Shown: piece by piece, positions 1 to 8,980 of the stretch
How the letters are laid out: every line of letters starts with the position of its first letter
Position numbering within the stretch: position 1 is the first letter of the stretch
Source of the DNA: Sphingomonas mollis
GTDB lineage: Bacteria > Pseudomonadota > Alphaproteobacteria > Sphingomonadales > Sphingomonadaceae
Length of the DNA: 64,000 bases
Assembly (NCBI RefSeq): GCF_016427505.1
Contig: NZ_JAELXS010000001.1
Location: 620,001 to 684,000, forward strand
Direction: 5' to 3'
Notes under the pieces: model-generated
Database searches by the model: none
What the model saw: only the letters and a program-made list of their open reading frames with translations
Told to the model about the DNA's origin: nothing
Made by a program: the position numbers and the translations under genes

Positions 1-149
1 ATCGCGGTATCCTGGCCGGCGTCTCGCTCGGCCGGCTCTATCCGGGCGAAGGCGACCTCGCCAACGGCCTCGTCGTCGCCGTCACCGAGACGACCACCGC
101 GGAGGATGTCGAAACCCTTGCCGCCGCGCTCCAGGAGATACTGGCATGA
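1..149 (+). CDS. gcvPA: Glycine dehydrogenase (decarboxylating) subunit 1, C-terminal end (partial)
   Basis: Only the last 48 codons are in the window; the reading frame begins at base 3 and ends at TGA 147-149. The visible peptide includes GVSLGRLYPG and VAVTETTTAEDVE, which fit the end of the alpha subunit of the split P-protein of the glycine cleavage system. The P-protein is the PLP enzyme that decarboxylates glycine and passes the aminomethyl group to lipoyl GcvH. The stop overlaps the start of the next gene (ATGA at 146-149), so the two subunits are translationally coupled. The identification depends strongly on the downstream partner. Confidence 0.85.
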   Translation, partial: RGILAGVSLGRLYPGEGDLANGLVVAVTETTTAEDVETLAAALQEILA

Positions 150-1726
150 GCATCAATCAGAGCGGCTGGCGCCCGACCACGCCGACCAAGGGCAACGACG
201 CCGCACCGACCTTCACCGGCAACAAGGCGCTGATGCTGGAGGAAGCGCTGATCTTTAAGATCGGCGATGCGACCACGACGGGTGTTGATTTCACCGGCTT
301 CGGTGCGCCCACCGCGGCGGATGACAAGCTGTCCGGCCTCGCCCGCACCGCCCCGATCGGCCTCCCCGGCCTGTCGGAGCCGGAGACCGTCCGTCATTAC
401 ACCCGCCTGTCGCGCCAGAACTACGCCATCGACCTCGGCCTGTTCCCGCTCGGCAGCTGCACGATGAAGCACAATCCGCGCCTCAACGAGAAGATGGCGC
501 GACTGCCGGGCTTCAGCGACATCCACCCGCTCGCTCCCGTCGATACGGTGCAGGGGGCGCTGGAGGTCATCCATCAGCTCGCGCACTGGCTCGTCACGCT
601 TACCGGCATGACTAGCGTCGCGATGAGCCCGAAGGCCGGTGCGCACGGCGAACTCTGCGGTATCCTCGCCATCAAGGCGGCACTGGCCAAGCGCGGGGAG
701 GGCGCCCGCAAGGTCATCCTCGTGCCCGAATCGGCGCACGGCACCAATCCCGCCACTGCCGCCTTTGCCGGCTTCGCGGTGGAGGACATTCCTGCCACGC
801 CCGATGGCCGCATCGATACCGCCGCGCTGATCGCCCGGCTCGGTCCCGATGTCGCCGGCGTGATGATTACCAATCCCAATACCTGCGGCCTGTTCGAATG
901 CGACCTGAAGACGATCTCCGATGCGGTCCATGCCGCCGGCGGCTACGTCTATTGCGACGGCGCGAACTTCAACGCCATCGTCGGCCGCGTGCGCCCCGGC
1001 GATCTCGGCGTCGATGCGATGCACATCAACCTGCACAAGACCTTCTCCACTCCGCATGGCGGCGGCGGACCCGGCTCCGGCCCGGTGGTCTTCTCGGAAG
1101 CATTGACGCCCTTCGCGCCGCTCCCCTTCGTCGAAAAGCAGGGTGAGCATTTCGTCCTGATCGAGGAGGAAACCGCCGGCGAGCATCACGCCGACAGCTT
1201 TGGCCGCATGGTCGCCTTCCACGGCCAGATGGGCATGTTCACTCGCGCGCTGACCTACATCCTCAGCCACGGCGCCGATGGCCTGCGTCAGGTCGCCGAA
1301 GATGCCGTCCTCAACGCCAACTATGTGCTGCGCAGTCTGGAGGACGTGCTCCACGCGCCGTTCGCTGGCGCGGGGCCTTGCATGCACGAGGCGCTATTCT
1401 CCGATTCGAACCTTGCCGACGGCTTCTCGACGCTCGACGTGGCCAAGGGGCTGATCGACGAGGGCTATCACCCGATGACGGTGTATTTCCCCCTCGTGGT
1501 CCACGGCGCGATGCTGGTGGAACCGACCGAGACGGAATCGAAGGCCGCACTCGATCAGTTCATCGGTGCGCTTCGTTCGGTGGCGGAACGGGCCAAGGCC
1601 GGCGACGCCTCGCTGAAGACCGCCCCCCACTTCGCGCCCCGCAGCCGGCTCGACGAGACGCAGGCGGCGCGCAAGCCCATCCTCGTCTGGAAGGAACCCG
1701 CACCCATCGCGCAGGCCGCCGAATAA
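146..1726 (+). CDS. gcvPB: Glycine dehydrogenase (decarboxylating) subunit 2
   Basis: A 526-residue protein matching the beta subunit of the two-subunit P-protein. It catalyses PLP-dependent glycine decarboxylation in the glycine cleavage complex, together with GcvPA just upstream. The PLP-binding lysine sits in HINLHKTFSTPHGGGG, at about residue 298, followed by the glycine-rich GPGSGP loop. The FPLGSCTMKHNP segment near residue 107 and SAHGTNPATA near 197 are also typical of the family. The start at 146 overlaps the gcvPA stop. Length is normal and no damage is seen. It is followed by a hairpin that may end the operon. Confidence 0.96.
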   Translation: MSINQSGWRPTTPTKGNDAAPTFTGNKALMLEEALIFKIGDATTTGVDFTGFGAPTAADDKLSGLARTAPIGLPGLSEPETVRHYTRLSRQNYAIDLGLFPLGSCTMKHNPRLNEKMARLPGFSDIHPLAPVDTVQGALEVIHQLAHWLVTLTGMTSVAMSPKAGAHGELCGILAIKAALAKRGEGARKVILVPESAHGTNPATAAFAGFAVEDIPATPDGRIDTAALIARLGPDVAGVMITNPNTCGLFECDLKTISDAVHAAGGYVYCDGANFNAIVGRVRPGDLGVDAMHINLHKTFSTPHGGGGPGSGPVVFSEALTPFAPLPFVEKQGEHFVLIEEETAGEHHADSFGRMVAFHGQMGMFTRALTYILSHGADGLRQVAEDAVLNANYVLRSLEDVLHAPFAGAGPCMHEALFSDSNLADGFSTLDVAKGLIDEGYHPMTVYFPLVVHGAMLVEPTETESKAALDQFIGALRSVAERAKAGDASLKTAPHFAPRSRLDETQAARKPILVWKEPAPIAQAAE

Positions 1727-1734
1727 GGCATCGT

Positions 1735-1762
1735 CCGCCCCCAGTCCCGGACATGGGGGCGG
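1735..1762 (+). terminator. Candidate terminator after gcvPB
   Basis: A perfect 9-bp inverted repeat, CCGCCCCCA and TGGGGGCGG, with a 10-nt loop, lies 9 bp after the gcvPB stop. There is no T-tract behind it, so it may be a Rho-assisted stop or only an mRNA 3' end stabiliser. Confidence 0.5.
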
Positions 1763-1957
1763 CTGTCCTACAGGCGGCAGATCGGCTATGCTCCGTGGGC
1801 GGCGCCTCCACGCCCGCCGGCCATGCGGTTCGCCGAAAAACCCGTCTGGGTGCGAAGCAGTGTGAACTTCGATTCGCAACAAGCCGGCGGGCTGGGCCGG
1901 ATCATGCCGGCCGCCGCTGCCCGCAACCGTCGCTGGACGCCGCCACCGGCGGGCGAC

Positions 1958-2479
1958 ATGATGTCCGCCATGCCGATCGAACCCAGCGCCGCCGCCAGCT
2001 ATGCCATCCCGGCCATCGTACTGGCGGTGGTGCTCGCCATCCGATGGAAACGGCTGGGCCGGCCACAGCCACTGAAGCTGGAACGGCTGTGGATCATGCC
2101 CGCCATCTTCACCGCCCTGATGGCTTTTACCTTTGTCGAGATGCCGCCGCATGGATGGGGCTGGGCCTTCTGCTTGATCGCGCTGGCGCTGGGCGGCGCG
2201 CTGGGGTGGCAACGCGGGCGGATGATGCGGATCGAAGTCGATCCCGCCACCCACGCGCTCAGCCAGGCATCGTCGCCGGCGGCGTTGATCTTCGTCGTCG
2301 CCCTCGTCCTGCTCCGCCGCGCCGCTACCGCCGGCAGCGCTTATTGGCTGCACCTCGACACGATCGCGGCGACGGACATGCTGATGGCGTTCGCCTTGGG
2401 CCTGATCGCCGTGCAGCGGCTGGAGATGTTCCTGCGCGCCCGCCGCCTGCTGGCCGCGTCGCGCGCTATTCCTCGCTGA
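1958..2479 (+). CDS. Small polytopic membrane protein, possibly CcdC/DUF1453-like
   Basis: About 173 residues from ATG 1958; ATGs at 1961 and 1970 are equally possible and none has a strong ribosome site. The longer frame starting at 1823 looks artefactual because its first 45 residues are not membrane-like. Five hydrophobic segments can be read: around IPAIVLAVVLAIRW, IMPAIFTALMAFTFV, FCLIALALGGALGW, ALIFVVALVLLRR and MLMAFALGLIAVQ. The arrangement and the basic loop after the first helix resemble CcdC-type membrane proteins, but that is a guess from memory. It converges with the next gene and their ends overlap by 14 bp. The function is unknown. Confidence 0.6.
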   Translation: MMSAMPIEPSAAASYAIPAIVLAVVLAIRWKRLGRPQPLKLERLWIMPAIFTALMAFTFVEMPPHGWGWAFCLIALALGGALGWQRGRMMRIEVDPATHALSQASSPAALIFVVALVLLRRAATAGSAYWLHLDTIAATDMLMAFALGLIAVQRLEMFLRARRLLAASRAIPR

Positions 2480-3419
2480 TCGCCGCTATCGTCTCGGCCC
2501 GCCGCCGCCGATGCTCGCGCCAGACGATATAGATGCCGCTGGCCGCGATGATCGGCGCCCCGATCCACGTCGTCGCACCCGGCAACGCCCCGAACAACAG
2601 CCAGCCATAGGCCGTCGCCCATAGCAGCGACGTATAATCGAACGGCACCACCAGCGACACAGCACCCCGGCGGAGCGACGCCGTCATCGCCAGTTGCGCC
2701 CCACCACCGACAAGACCGACCGCGATCAGTACCAGCCACGTCTTCAACGGATGCGCCTGTGCCTGCGTCAGATACACAACGCCGAGCGGCAGCAACGACA
2801 GGACCGAGAACCACCAGACCGTCGTCTGCGCCCTCTCCGTCCGACCGATCTGGCGCAGCAGGATGAAGATCACCGCGGTCAGGACAGCGGCCGTGATGCC
2901 GCACGCCGCGCCGTACAACGGGATCGCATGCCCGCCCGGCTGCATCACGATCAGCACACCCGAAAAGCCAAGGGCTACCGCCGACCACCGCCGCCACCCG
3001 GTCGGCTCGCCCAGCACCAGCGCGCCCAGCACGGTCGCGAAGATCGGCGTCGTGAAGGCGATCGTCGTCGCCTCCGCCAGCGGCAGCGCCAGCAACGCGG
3101 CAAAGGTAAAGGCCATGCTGATAACGCCGACCGCACAGCGCGATACATGCGCCCCGATCCGCTTCGTCCGCACCGTCGCCAGTCCCGGTCCCGCGGCGAT
3201 CACGCCGGTCACCAGGATCGCCGCCCCGAACTGCCGAAAGAACAGGATCTCGCCCAGCACCGCCCCGCTGGCCTCGGCCAGTTTGATGCAGGCGTTCATG
3301 GTGGCGAACAGGCCGACCGACAGCAAACGCAGACCGATGGCGGGAAAAAGACGATCGTTGATAGTACGTAGGCTCCGACGGACGGCAACGGCTATGCGCA
3401 AGACCCGCCCTGCGAACAA
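2466..3419 (-). CDS. EamA/DMT superfamily transporter
   Basis: A 317-residue inner-membrane protein with about ten hydrophobic helices arranged as two EamA repeats, the hallmark of the drug/metabolite transporter superfamily. The typical repeat endings are visible: LALPLAEATTIAFTTPIFATV followed by LGEPTGWRRW in the first half, and a corresponding LVVPFDYTSLLWA segment in the second. The substrate cannot be told from sequence. The basic N-terminal 25 residues may not be translated; the true start could lie closer to the first helix. No operon partner is evident. Confidence 0.85.
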   Translation of the reverse strand: MFAGRVLRIAVAVRRSLRTINDRLFPAIGLRLLSVGLFATMNACIKLAEASGAVLGEILFFRQFGAAILVTGVIAAGPGLATVRTKRIGAHVSRCAVGVISMAFTFAALLALPLAEATTIAFTTPIFATVLGALVLGEPTGWRRWSAVALGFSGVLIVMQPGGHAIPLYGAACGITAAVLTAVIFILLRQIGRTERAQTTVWWFSVLSLLPLGVVYLTQAQAHPLKTWLVLIAVGLVGGGAQLAMTASLRRGAVSLVVPFDYTSLLWATAYGWLLFGALPGATTWIGAPIIAASGIYIVWREHRRRRAETIAAISEE

Positions 3420-4024
3420 GCCGTTGCCTGCGTTATCTGCCGTCAGCTACGGGCGCAGCAATCCGCACGGTGCGAGCGGGGTGTGTCGGTGGCAGATCGC
3501 TCGGGCACCTCTACGCGCAACTGCAATTGAGTGGCCGCCGTGGATGATCCGGCGTCCATACGCTTGGCGGTAACGGTGATAATCATGAGGCAAGCCCTCT
3601 TCCAGATACCGCCGATCATTCGGCGGTGAATCAGCGAAATGAAGATTGTCTCAACAATACCGCCGTTCGACGCCCCCGATACGGACCCGCCATTTCTGGA
3701 CTGAACGATCCCAATGGAACACATCGCGAAGCGGTTTGACCGCGCAAGCACCAGTGTTTTCAGGTCTTCGCGAATGTCCGTCACCGTCTCCATCGTTAAA
3801 AAACGCGCCAAGCGATCCGACGTTGGCGCGTTCTGGCCGAATGATCGATTTCGGCTGACTGATATACGATCTGAAAGGCAGGGGCAGTCAGGAACCCGAT
3901 TTTTTAGAGCTTGCCTGATCGACGGTCGCGTAAACGTGCCTCTGCCAGGCGAGGCAGAATTAGCCATCTAGTTCACGTCAATGAATAAGGCTGATTTTCA
4001 AATAAAGGCTCTGATAAAAGATAC
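3420..4024. other. Intergenic stretch without a supportable gene
   Basis: About 600 bp of visibly lower GC than the flanks. It holds a possible 174-codon minus-strand frame (3443-3967) and two short plus-strand frames (3646-3858, 3714-3971). None has a convincing ribosome site, a recognisable motif or the third-position GC bias of the neighbours. It may be the remains of a decayed gene or an old insertion scar; I recognise nothing in it. Confidence 0.5.
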
Positions 4025-4053
4025 GGGGTCCTCACTCTCAAGAGTCGGACCCC
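4025..4053 (-). terminator. Terminator of the 3-keto-glycoside operon
   Basis: A hairpin with a perfect GGGGTCC/GGACCCC outer stem and an inner ACTC/GAGT stem lies 22 bp beyond the stop of the GMC oxidoreductase gene. Read on the minus strand, the stem is followed by GTATCTTTTATC, a short T-rich run, as expected for an intrinsic terminator. Confidence 0.7.
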
Positions 4054-4075
4054 AAATCCTCCAGCAATATCGTTA

Positions 4076-5752
4076 TCAGGCCTTTCGCATCTGCTTGACT
4101 GCATGGTCAGCCGCCCGCGCAGTCAACGCCATGAAGGTTAGCGATGGGTTTACGCATGACACGGACGCCATCTGTGCACCATCTGTAACGTACAGATTGG
4201 TCGCATCATGTGCCTGGCTCCAACTGTTCAGCACCGACCGGCGTGGATCGGTGCCCATGCGCGCCCCGCCCATTTCGTGGATGGCGTCACCGGGGACATG
4301 TTCCTTTTCGGAACTGGTGACGTTGGTCAGCCCTGCGCCCTTTAGCATGGCCTCGCCCTGAACACGGGCATCCGCCATCATCTTCAGTTCGTTATCGCGG
4401 AAACGCACGTCGAACCGCATCAGCGGCACACCGAACCGGTCGACCTTGGAAGCGTGCAGGGACACGCGATTGTCCTCATAGGGCAGGCATTCGCCGAATG
4501 CGCCCATGCTGAATTTCCATGGGCCATATTTGCGCATCGCGTGCTTCATCGAAGCGCCGAAGCCGACCGGTTTCGCCGGATCGCGATGGGCGCTGCCCTG
4601 ATAGCCATAGCCGCGCTTGAACCCGACGCCCTCGTCACCGCCGATATTGCGGAAGCGCGGTACATAGACGCCGCCCGGCCGGCGGCCATATTCGATATAT
4701 TCGTCCATACCGGGGATGTCGCCCTCGATCCCGACGCGGAAGATGTGGTCCATGACATATCGACCGAGCGTCCCGCTCGCGTCGAAATAGCTGCGATCGC
4801 TGCCCGGTGCGCGTGAGTTCATCATGATCTGCGTCGATGCCATCGCCGAGGCACACAGGAAGACGAGATCGGCCTTCACCACCTCCGCCTGTCCGGTCTT
4901 GGCATCGATATAGCGTACGCCGGTCACCCGCTTGCGGGCTGCATCATATTCCAGATTGGTGACGACGGCATCCGATTGCAGTGTCAGTCGTCCGGTCGCA
5001 CGCGCCGCTGGCAGCGTCACCGCCTGCGTCGAGAAATAGGCGCCGAACGAGCAGCCATTGCTGCACTGGTTGCGGAACTGGCATTTCGTTCGGTTCTGGT
5101 CGGGCTTGTCCTCGGTCATGTTGGACAGGCGCGTGTTGATGAGCTTGCGGCCGGGAAACTGGGTTTCGAGCCGCTGCTTCAGCCACTTCTCCGCCACGTT
5201 CATCGGCATCGGCGGCTGGAATTCGCTGTCGGGCAGATAGGGCAGGTTCTCGCGTGAGCCCGATACGCCGATGTATTTCTCGACATAACTGTACCACGGC
5301 GCGACGTCGTCATACCCGATCGGCCATTCGCCATCGATACCGTCACGCTTGTTCGCTTCGAAGTCCGCTGGGCTCCACCGAAAAGTCCAGCGACCCCAGA
5401 TCAGCGACTTGCCGCCGACCGCGCCGGGCCTGATCCAATAGAACTGGCTGCCTTCGTCAAAGGCATAGGGGTTCTGTCGATCATCGTTATAGAACCGCTG
5501 ATTGCTGGGCGAGACATAACCATGCTTGGCAATGAAATAATCGCTGTCGATCAGCGGTTTCGGCATGATGTTGCGCGCCGGCACTTCATAGGCGGGCTTG
5601 CCATCGTACGTGTAACCCTCGCCGTGCTCGACCATCACGCCGCGATCGAGCATGAGCACGCGCAGACCTTTTTCGGTCAGTTCCTTTGCCGCGAAACCGC
5701 CGCTGACGCCCGATCCAATAACGATCGCGTCGAACCTGTTGGTCGATGCCAT
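4076..5752 (-). CDS. GMC family FAD oxidoreductase, FAD-GDH/gluconate-dehydrogenase large-subunit type
   Basis: A 558-residue flavoprotein and the last gene of the nine-gene operon. The FAD-binding motif GSGVSGG is at residues 13-19. The C-terminal GMC active-site region contains HEMGGARMG and CVNPSLTFMA, giving the expected catalytic His and Asn. Cysteines at 224, 230 and 234 form C-x5-C-x3-C, the spacing I recall for the 3Fe-4S cluster of bacterial FAD glucose dehydrogenase catalytic subunits. There is no signal peptide. Export piggy-backed on the Tat-bearing subunit encoded two genes upstream is therefore likely. The ribosome site GGAGAGGA precedes ATG 5752. Inferred role: oxidation of a glycosidic sugar at C3 to a 3-keto-glycoside, with electrons passed to the operon's cytochrome c. 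The substrate is not known. Confidence 0.88.
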   Translation of the reverse strand: MASTNRFDAIVIGSGVSGGFAAKELTEKGLRVLMLDRGVMVEHGEGYTYDGKPAYEVPARNIMPKPLIDSDYFIAKHGYVSPSNQRFYNDDRQNPYAFDEGSQFYWIRPGAVGGKSLIWGRWTFRWSPADFEANKRDGIDGEWPIGYDDVAPWYSYVEKYIGVSGSRENLPYLPDSEFQPPMPMNVAEKWLKQRLETQFPGRKLINTRLSNMTEDKPDQNRTKCQFRNQCSNGCSFGAYFSTQAVTLPAARATGRLTLQSDAVVTNLEYDAARKRVTGVRYIDAKTGQAEVVKADLVFLCASAMASTQIMMNSRAPGSDRSYFDASGTLGRYVMDHIFRVGIEGDIPGMDEYIEYGRRPGGVYVPRFRNIGGDEGVGFKRGYGYQGSAHRDPAKPVGFGASMKHAMRKYGPWKFSMGAFGECLPYEDNRVSLHASKVDRFGVPLMRFDVRFRDNELKMMADARVQGEAMLKGAGLTNVTSSEKEHVPGDAIHEMGGARMGTDPRRSVLNSWSQAHDATNLYVTDGAQMASVSCVNPSLTFMALTARAADHAVKQMRKA

Positions 5753-5775
5753 GATATTCCTCTCCGAATATTCGA

Positions 5776-6621
5776 TCAGAAACGCAGCGAGCGCAGCGTG
5801 CGGAAACTGGTGGTGATGTCGGGAATGTAAGGGGCGGGCGCCTGGTCGTTCTCGACGTAGAAATGGCGTACTCCCGCACTGCCCTTTAGTTTGAAGAGCG
5901 CACCGAAATCGATTGCGCCATTACCCACCGCTGTCATGCTGCGATCGGCGCGCATGTCCTTGACGTGATAGGCATATAACCGGGTCGAAAGGCGATCGAT
6001 CAGTGCCGCGGGATTTTCGCCGGCATGTGCCGCCCAATACAGATCGAGCTCGACCTTCACGAGCGCGGGGTCGGTCGCCTTCAGGAACCGGTCGTACAGG
6101 CTGACGCCGCCCGGCTTGGTCGTGAATTCGAAATCGTGGTTATGGTAAGCAAATCCCAGTCCGGCCTTTTTCAGGTCCCGGGCAAAGCGATTGAAGTTCG
6201 GCAGCGCGGCTTCCCAGCCCTGTTCATTCCGATATTGGTCGGTCATGTAGGGGAGAATGACGGTGTCGGCACCGAGCGTTTTCGCCATCGTCACCGACTT
6301 GTCGAATTGTTCGAGCAGCGCGTCATAACCGATATGAACCGACGGCGCGCGCAGGCCGAGCCGGTCCATCGTCTTGCGCAGCATCGCATGGTCCATGGCA
6401 TCATAGCCACCACCGCCATATTCGACCTCGCGATATCCGATCCTTGCGACCGTCTCCAACGTGGCGACGGGGTCCTTTTGGAACAGTTCGCGGACGGTGT
6501 AGAGTTGCAGGCCGATCGCCTTGAGTTGAGCGGCGGAGGCCGGTGACATCGTCAGATCGGCGAGGGTGAGGGCGGCCACCGATCCGGCGCCGGCCAACAG
6601 GTTTCTGCGGTTGATGATCAT
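5776..6621 (-). CDS. Tat-exported sugar phosphate isomerase/epimerase-like TIM-barrel protein (TIM1)
   Basis: 281 residues with an N-terminal twin-arginine signal (INRRNLLAGAGS, residues 3-14) ending near SPASA, so it is probably periplasmic. The rest is an AP-endonuclease-2-like TIM barrel. Likely metal ligands are Glu165 (in HNHDFEF), Asp193 (VELDLYW), His219 (YHVKDM) and Glu257 (YVEND). Family members act as isomerases, epimerases or, in 3-keto-glycoside pathways, lyases that eliminate the aglycone. Its start overlaps the stop of the subunit-3 gene (ATGA), and the GMC gene follows 23 bp later. Cleavage of the 3-keto product is inferred from context. Confidence 0.83.
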   Translation of the reverse strand: MIINRRNLLAGAGSVAALTLADLTMSPASAAQLKAIGLQLYTVRELFQKDPVATLETVARIGYREVEYGGGGYDAMDHAMLRKTMDRLGLRAPSVHIGYDALLEQFDKSVTMAKTLGADTVILPYMTDQYRNEQGWEAALPNFNRFARDLKKAGLGFAYHNHDFEFTTKPGGVSLYDRFLKATDPALVKVELDLYWAAHAGENPAALIDRLSTRLYAYHVKDMRADRSMTAVGNGAIDFGALFKLKGSAGVRHFYVENDQAPAPYIPDITTSFRTLRSLRF

Positions 6622-7187
6622 GCCGAATATACCTTGTTGACCTGAGAATAGGGAAAGGCGCCGTTATACTCGCCGGGGACGGGCAGATACTCGCGCTCCT
6701 GCGTCATGCCGATCTCGGACGTGTAATATCCGGTCAGGACAAGCTGCCGAAAAGCCTCGAAGAAAACGCTGCCGGACGGCAACCCGTCGTTCATCGCCAG
6801 GGTAAGTAGCGCATCCTGCTGCACCGCCGTCGTTCGGGCAGACGGCACCTTGTAATCCTGCATACTGCGGGCCTCGATCGCATCCAGCCCGGCGAGGATC
6901 GGCACCCGATCTTCGGGCATCGCCCAGTCGGCGAGCATCTTTTCGATGAATGCTGGCACCCCTGCCGCAATGGCGCCCGGCGTATCGGTCGTGGGCAGTA
7001 CGCGTTCGCTGAGCGTGGTCATCAGCGCCCGTTGAACCGGGGTGAAGACCGCCACGCTGGGTGGGCCTTCGCTGATGATCGGCATCGTTGCCGTCTTCAC
7101 GGCACCGGCCGCGCGGGCGATTGGTGCATACAAGGCGGTGCCGAACATGGCGGTGATGCCCGCCAGGGCAGTTCTGCGGTCGATCAC
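6618..7187 (-). CDS. Gluconate 2-dehydrogenase subunit 3 family protein (Tat-exported small subunit)
   Basis: 189 residues beginning at GTG 7187. This start is chosen because it overlaps the upstream stop (GTGA), has the ribosome site GGAAAGGA, and gives a clean twin-arginine signal (IDRRTALAGITAMFG). The longer frame to 7469 lies inside the DUF1080 gene and is not real. Segments such as RVLPTTDTPGAIAAGVPAF and GMTQEREYLPVP fit the small (gamma) subunit family that accompanies GMC dehydrogenases. In characterised FAD dehydrogenases this subunit acts as a chaperone and Tat carrier for the catalytic subunit. The GMC gene here lacks its own signal, which fits that role. Confidence 0.87.
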   Translation of the reverse strand: MIDRRTALAGITAMFGTALYAPIARAAGAVKTATMPIISEGPPSVAVFTPVQRALMTTLSERVLPTTDTPGAIAAGVPAFIEKMLADWAMPEDRVPILAGLDAIEARSMQDYKVPSARTTAVQQDALLTLAMNDGLPSGSVFFEAFRQLVLTGYYTSEIGMTQEREYLPVPGEYNGAFPYSQVNKVYSA

Positions 7188-8017
7188 TTGCCGTCCTTTC
7201 CAAGATCCTGCGCGATCGCCGCGTCGGTCAGCGGCCGAACCCAGATGTTGCGGAACGACACGGGGGAGTCGTGATCCTGCAACTGGATCGGCGCTGCGTC
7301 GGGATGCGCTTTGTAACTGGCGACCTGCCGCCAGATAGTGGTGCCAAGCATCGCCTGATGATTTTGGACCAGCACGCCATTCAGGAATGCCGTGACGTAA
7401 GCCGGCCGCAGCAACGCACCATCGGCCGCGAAGCGAGGCCGTTCGAATACGATGTCGTAGCTTTGCCATTCGCCCGGTCGGCGCGCCGCATTCACCAGCG
7501 GTGGTTTCCAGCCATAGACCGCGCCTACCGTGCCGTCGGCATAGGTCGGGTTCTGGTAACCATCGAGGATCTGGACCTCGTACCGCTGCATGAACCAGAT
7601 GCCGCTGTTGCCGCGATCCTGAGACGTCTTGGTCGGCGGGTTGGGCGACCGGAATTCCAGATGCAGTTGGACATCACCGAAGCTCTGCTTCGATACGAGG
7701 TTGTTCTCGCCGCCGCTCTTCGCGCGTGAGGGGATCGTCATCGCGCCATTGGCGACCGGCCATGCTCCCCGCGCGCCCTGCCATGCGTCGGTCGATCGGC
7801 CGTCGAAGAGGATGACCGCATCGGCGGGGGCGCCACCCGGCGTTGCGGCCGGCGCGACTGCGACCGGTGCAGGCCGGTCGGCATCATGGACGCGCCATTG
7901 ACCACCGGGCAGCATCGGCGTGTCCCGAAATCCCGGCTTTTCCTGCGCGGCGGCCGGCAGGGCGGCAGCCGCGATCAATCCCGTCATGATGGCCGCCATC
8001 TTGTGCGTGGTCGTCAT
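7184..8017 (-). CDS. DUF1080 (3-keto-disaccharide hydrolase domain) exported protein
   Basis: 277 residues with a Sec-type signal peptide ending near PAAAQ. The start at 8017 overlaps the preceding stop (ATGA). The mature protein is one concanavalin-like beta-sandwich of the DUF1080 family: ILFDGRSTDAWQG opens it, followed by DVQLHLEFRSP, NSGIWFMQRYEVQILD, GEWQSYDIVFERPRF and a final VSFRNIWVRPL. Recent work on related proteins reports hydrolysis of 3-keto-disaccharides and 3-keto-glycosides. With a GMC oxidase and isomerase-like barrels in the same operon, a periplasmic 3-keto-glycoside cleaving role is the best inference. The frame extending to 8239 is spurious. Confidence 0.88.
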   Translation of the reverse strand: MTTTHKMAAIMTGLIAAAALPAAAQEKPGFRDTPMLPGGQWRVHDADRPAPVAVAPAATPGGAPADAVILFDGRSTDAWQGARGAWPVANGAMTIPSRAKSGGENNLVSKQSFGDVQLHLEFRSPNPPTKTSQDRGNSGIWFMQRYEVQILDGYQNPTYADGTVGAVYGWKPPLVNAARRPGEWQSYDIVFERPRFAADGALLRPAYVTAFLNGVLVQNHQAMLGTTIWRQVASYKAHPDAAPIQLQDHDSPVSFRNIWVRPLTDAAIAQDLGKDGK

Positions 8018-8940
8018 CCTTGTTCCCCTCCTGCTCGATCGATCTCGTGATAGGCGGCGATCAGGCGATCCTCGCCCGCTCGCCCGGCTATCGAGTTGCC
8101 GTGCTCCATGCCGATCACACCCGAATATTGTCTGGATCGCAACCATTTGACGATGTTGGCGAAGTTTATTTCGCCGGTTGTCGGTTCCTTGCGTCCCGGA
8201 TTGTCGCCGAACTGGATATAGCCGATCTCGCTCCAGCAAGTGTCGAGCGTGGGGATCAGGTTCCCGGACTGAATTTGTTCGTGATAAAGATCGGCCAATA
8301 TCTTGACCGCCGGACTGTTCACGCCGCGCGCGACCGCGAAGCCCTGCGCGATGGTCTGCATGTAAACACCAGGGTGATTGGTGCGCGTGTTCAGCGGCTC
8401 CATCACCATTGCGATGTTGTGCGGCGCGACGATATCGCCGGCGCGGCGCATCACGTCGATGACGCGCGCGGTCTGGATATCGACCGGCAATCTCGGGTCC
8501 ATGAAGCCGGTGACGACGGTCATCCGATTGGCGTTCAGGCGCTTGGCGACGTCGATCGATGCGCGGATATTGGCGAGGAAAGCCTCGCGCTCGGCCCCGT
8601 CATCAGCGCCCAGCAGCGGTCGCGACTGTGCCCATTTCGGCATGCTGGCGACGAAGACACCCATCGTCATACCGCGCTGCGACAGCGCTTTCGCCATCTG
8701 TTCCTGCTCGGCGACCGTGCGCAGGCTGGCCTCATTGTCCTCCCAGGCGGTGAAGCCCTGATCCGCGGCAAAGGCGATCTGTTCGATCCGCCCGCCACGG
8801 CTGGCGAAGCTGCCCTCGTGTGGTGCGAATTTCAGCGAGAAGCGCGCCGCGTTGGAGCCGGTTCGCTGGGCGGCGACCAGCCCGGATGCCAGCGACGCTG
8901 CGGCGCCCGCTGCGATGACGGTGCGACGCGAAACCATCAC
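8014..8940 (-). CDS. Tat-exported hydroxypyruvate isomerase-like TIM-barrel protein (TIM2)
   Basis: 308 residues with a twin-arginine signal (VSRRTVIAAGAAAS), so probably periplasmic. The barrel resembles hydroxypyruvate isomerase: Glu181 (MEPLNTR), Asp217 and His220 (ADLYHEQ), Gln243 (YIQFGDNPGR) and Glu279 (GMEHG) are likely active-site and metal residues. The start may be GTG 8940 or ATG 8937; AGGA lies upstream. The gene begins 40 bp after the cytochrome gene and overlaps the DUF1080 gene by ATGA. Its substrate here is more likely a 3-keto-sugar derivative than hydroxypyruvate, judged only from its neighbours. Confidence 0.83.
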   Translation of the reverse strand: MMVSRRTVIAAGAAASLASGLVAAQRTGSNAARFSLKFAPHEGSFASRGGRIEQIAFAADQGFTAWEDNEASLRTVAEQEQMAKALSQRGMTMGVFVASMPKWAQSRPLLGADDGAEREAFLANIRASIDVAKRLNANRMTVVTGFMDPRLPVDIQTARVIDVMRRAGDIVAPHNIAMVMEPLNTRTNHPGVYMQTIAQGFAVARGVNSPAVKILADLYHEQIQSGNLIPTLDTCWSEIGYIQFGDNPGRKEPTTGEINFANIVKWLRSRQYSGVIGMEHGNSIAGRAGEDRLIAAYHEIDRAGGEQG

Positions 8941-8980
8941 ACGCGCATTCCTGCTGAACTGCGATGTACGGGCGGGCGCA

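Noticed and set aside
38-1387. 449-codon minus-strand frame antisense to gcvPB
   Set aside because: It is a shadow of a high-GC coding strand: Arg/Ala/Gly-rich, no motifs, no ribosome site, and gcvPB is unmistakable.
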